Part shown: in pieces, positions 5,422-5,813 of the stretch
How the letters are laid out: each line of letters begins with the position of its first letter
Numbering within the stretch: position 1 is the stretch's first letter
Assembly: GCA_913046025.1 (NCBI GenBank)
Contig: CAJWRP010000171.1
Coordinates: 1 to 5,813 of the forward strand
Origin: an uncultured Chloroflexota bacterium
Lineage (GTDB): Bacteria; Chloroflexota; Dehalococcoidia; SAR202; UBA11138
Direction: 5' to 3'
DNA length: 5,813 bases
Notes under the pieces: model-generated
Told to the model about the DNA's origin: nothing
The model's database searches: none
What the model saw: the letters and a program-made list of their open reading frames with translations, nothing else
Program-made: the position numbers and the translations under genes

Positions 5422-5664
5422 CTAGTTTCTGAGCAGCGGGATTCCGACCACCGCAACAAGCACTGAGCCAATCGCGAGCCCAACAACAATAAGTGCAATA
5501 ACGCCTGCTCTCGAACCTGGTATGGGCTCTTCTTTTCCGTCGGACGATTCTTCAAAGATGGCGAGTTCCAGTACAAAATTTCCGTCTTTTAATAAACGTC
5601 CTCGATGCTCGCCTTTTTCTGGTTCTTCTTCTTTGGCCGTCAGGCCGGGGATCTGTTGCCGCAT
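5422..5664 (-). CDS. small single-pass membrane protein, unknown function
   Basis: An 80-residue frame that I do not recognise. Residues 10-47 are rich in Glu and Lys (KEEEPEKGEHRGR, then EESSDGKEE). Arg52 precedes a clear hydrophobic segment, about residues 54-77 (AGVIALIVVGLAIGSVLV...), and the chain ends PLLRN. This is a soluble charged domain with a C-terminal membrane anchor, probably with its N-terminus in the cytoplasm. The stop is TAG. The ATG at 5664 is the first start in frame, with TGA immediately before it. Unlike every neighbour it has no Shine-Dalgarno site, so the true start or N-terminus may lie elsewhere. Just upstream, the frame one base over encodes a cysteine-rich, zinc-ribbon-like stretch that overlaps this start (5640-5798). 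No clear link to the PAL-like gene 191 bp downstream, which has its own promoter. Confidence 0.6.
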   Translation of the reverse strand: MRQQIPGLTAKEEEPEKGEHRGRLLKDGNFVLELAIFEESSDGKEEPIPGSRAGVIALIVVGLAIGSVLVAVVGIPLLRN

Positions 5665-5798
5665 TCAGCACACATGTTGCCAGCTAGAGCGGGCAGATTT
5701 AGCTTGCAGCAGCTGATAATGTCAGTTTGAGTAGGTTGAGACTTCACCTTCAGTAAAACAGTAAAACAGCAGCTTGGGCATACAGACCAAGTGAGAGC
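5640..5798 (-). pseudogene. possible frameshifted zinc-ribbon N-terminus of the small membrane protein
   Basis: Between a TAG (5799-5801) and a TGA (5640-5642) the minus strand is open and encodes VCPSCCF, then DIISCCKLNLPALAGNMC, then AECGNRSPA. Paired cysteines before LP.LAGNMCAECG resemble a zinc ribbon (CxxC...LP.G..FC..CG). A one-base change in the run of four G (5647-5650) would join RSP to GLTAKEEE, the membrane-protein frame, giving a zinc ribbon with a C-terminal anchor. The membrane-protein frame itself also has an upstream ATG (5781, MPKLLFYC...), separated from it by two in-frame TGA codons (5722-5724 and 5665-5667). The stretch has no good start codon or ribosome site. It may be a sequencing error, a decayed gene or chance. 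Confidence 0.3.
5751..5766. repeat. 8-bp tandem duplication
   Basis: CAGTAAAA occurs twice in direct succession (5751-5758 and 5759-5766), followed by CAGCAGC. Its length is not a multiple of three and it lies inside the disturbed region upstream of the small membrane protein. It could mark a slippage event, although removing one copy does not restore a single open frame. Confidence 0.5.
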
Positions 5799-5813
5799 CT
5801 ACATGCCCACCAG

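Noticed and set aside
5298..5576. 92-codon minus-strand frame overlapping the small membrane protein
   Set aside because: It is in a different frame, with no motif. It spans the predicted promoter and part of the stem-loop of the PAL-like gene, and has less protein-like composition than the 5422-5664 frame.

Overview
All genes supported here are read from the minus strand, so biological order runs from high to low coordinates. The window carries five complete enzyme-like genes, the 5' end of a sixth, and one small membrane-protein gene. GC content is moderate, and nearly every gene has a Shine-Dalgarno site. Two luciferase-like (LLM) flavin oxidoreductases beside a zinc-free MDR quinone reductase, a short nitroreductase and an NHL beta-propeller resemble the oxidoreductase-rich gene sets of Chloroflexota, notably the SAR202/Dehalococcoidia side. 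That placement is inference: there is no rRNA or marker gene in the window.

Layout in transcription order. (1) 5813-5422: a small single-pass membrane protein, whose upstream region holds a cysteine-rich open stretch in another frame, suggesting a frameshifted or misplaced N-terminus. (2) 5352-5231: a good sigma-70-type promoter and a leader that begins almost directly with a long stem-loop. (3) 5230-4367: an NHL propeller retaining most active-site positions of peptidyl-alpha-hydroxyglycine amidating lyase (PAL). (4) 4366-4025: a non-coding stretch with an 80-bp unit repeated twice in tandem, plus a probable decayed third copy. (5) 4024-889: a tight run of LLM oxidoreductase, quinone oxidoreductase and an asparaginase-family protein, with gaps of 46 and 33 bp. 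(6) 779-261: a nitroreductase, 109 bp further on. (7) 250-1: a promoter with a -10 of TATAAT, then the start of a second LLM monooxygenase.

Genes 5-6 look like one catabolic or detoxifying unit. A flavin monooxygenase could oxygenate a substrate, the MDR enzyme and nitroreductase could reduce enone, quinone or nitro groups, and the asparaginase-like protein could act on an amide. No single substrate can be named from sequence. The second LLM gene has its own promoter.

Most worth following up: the tandem 80-bp element, whose two copies can both form the same crossing pair of stems; the asparaginase-family protein with Ser for the usual nucleophile Thr and Ala for a usual catalytic Asp; the stem-loop leader of the PAL-like gene; and the disturbed 5' end of the small membrane-protein gene.
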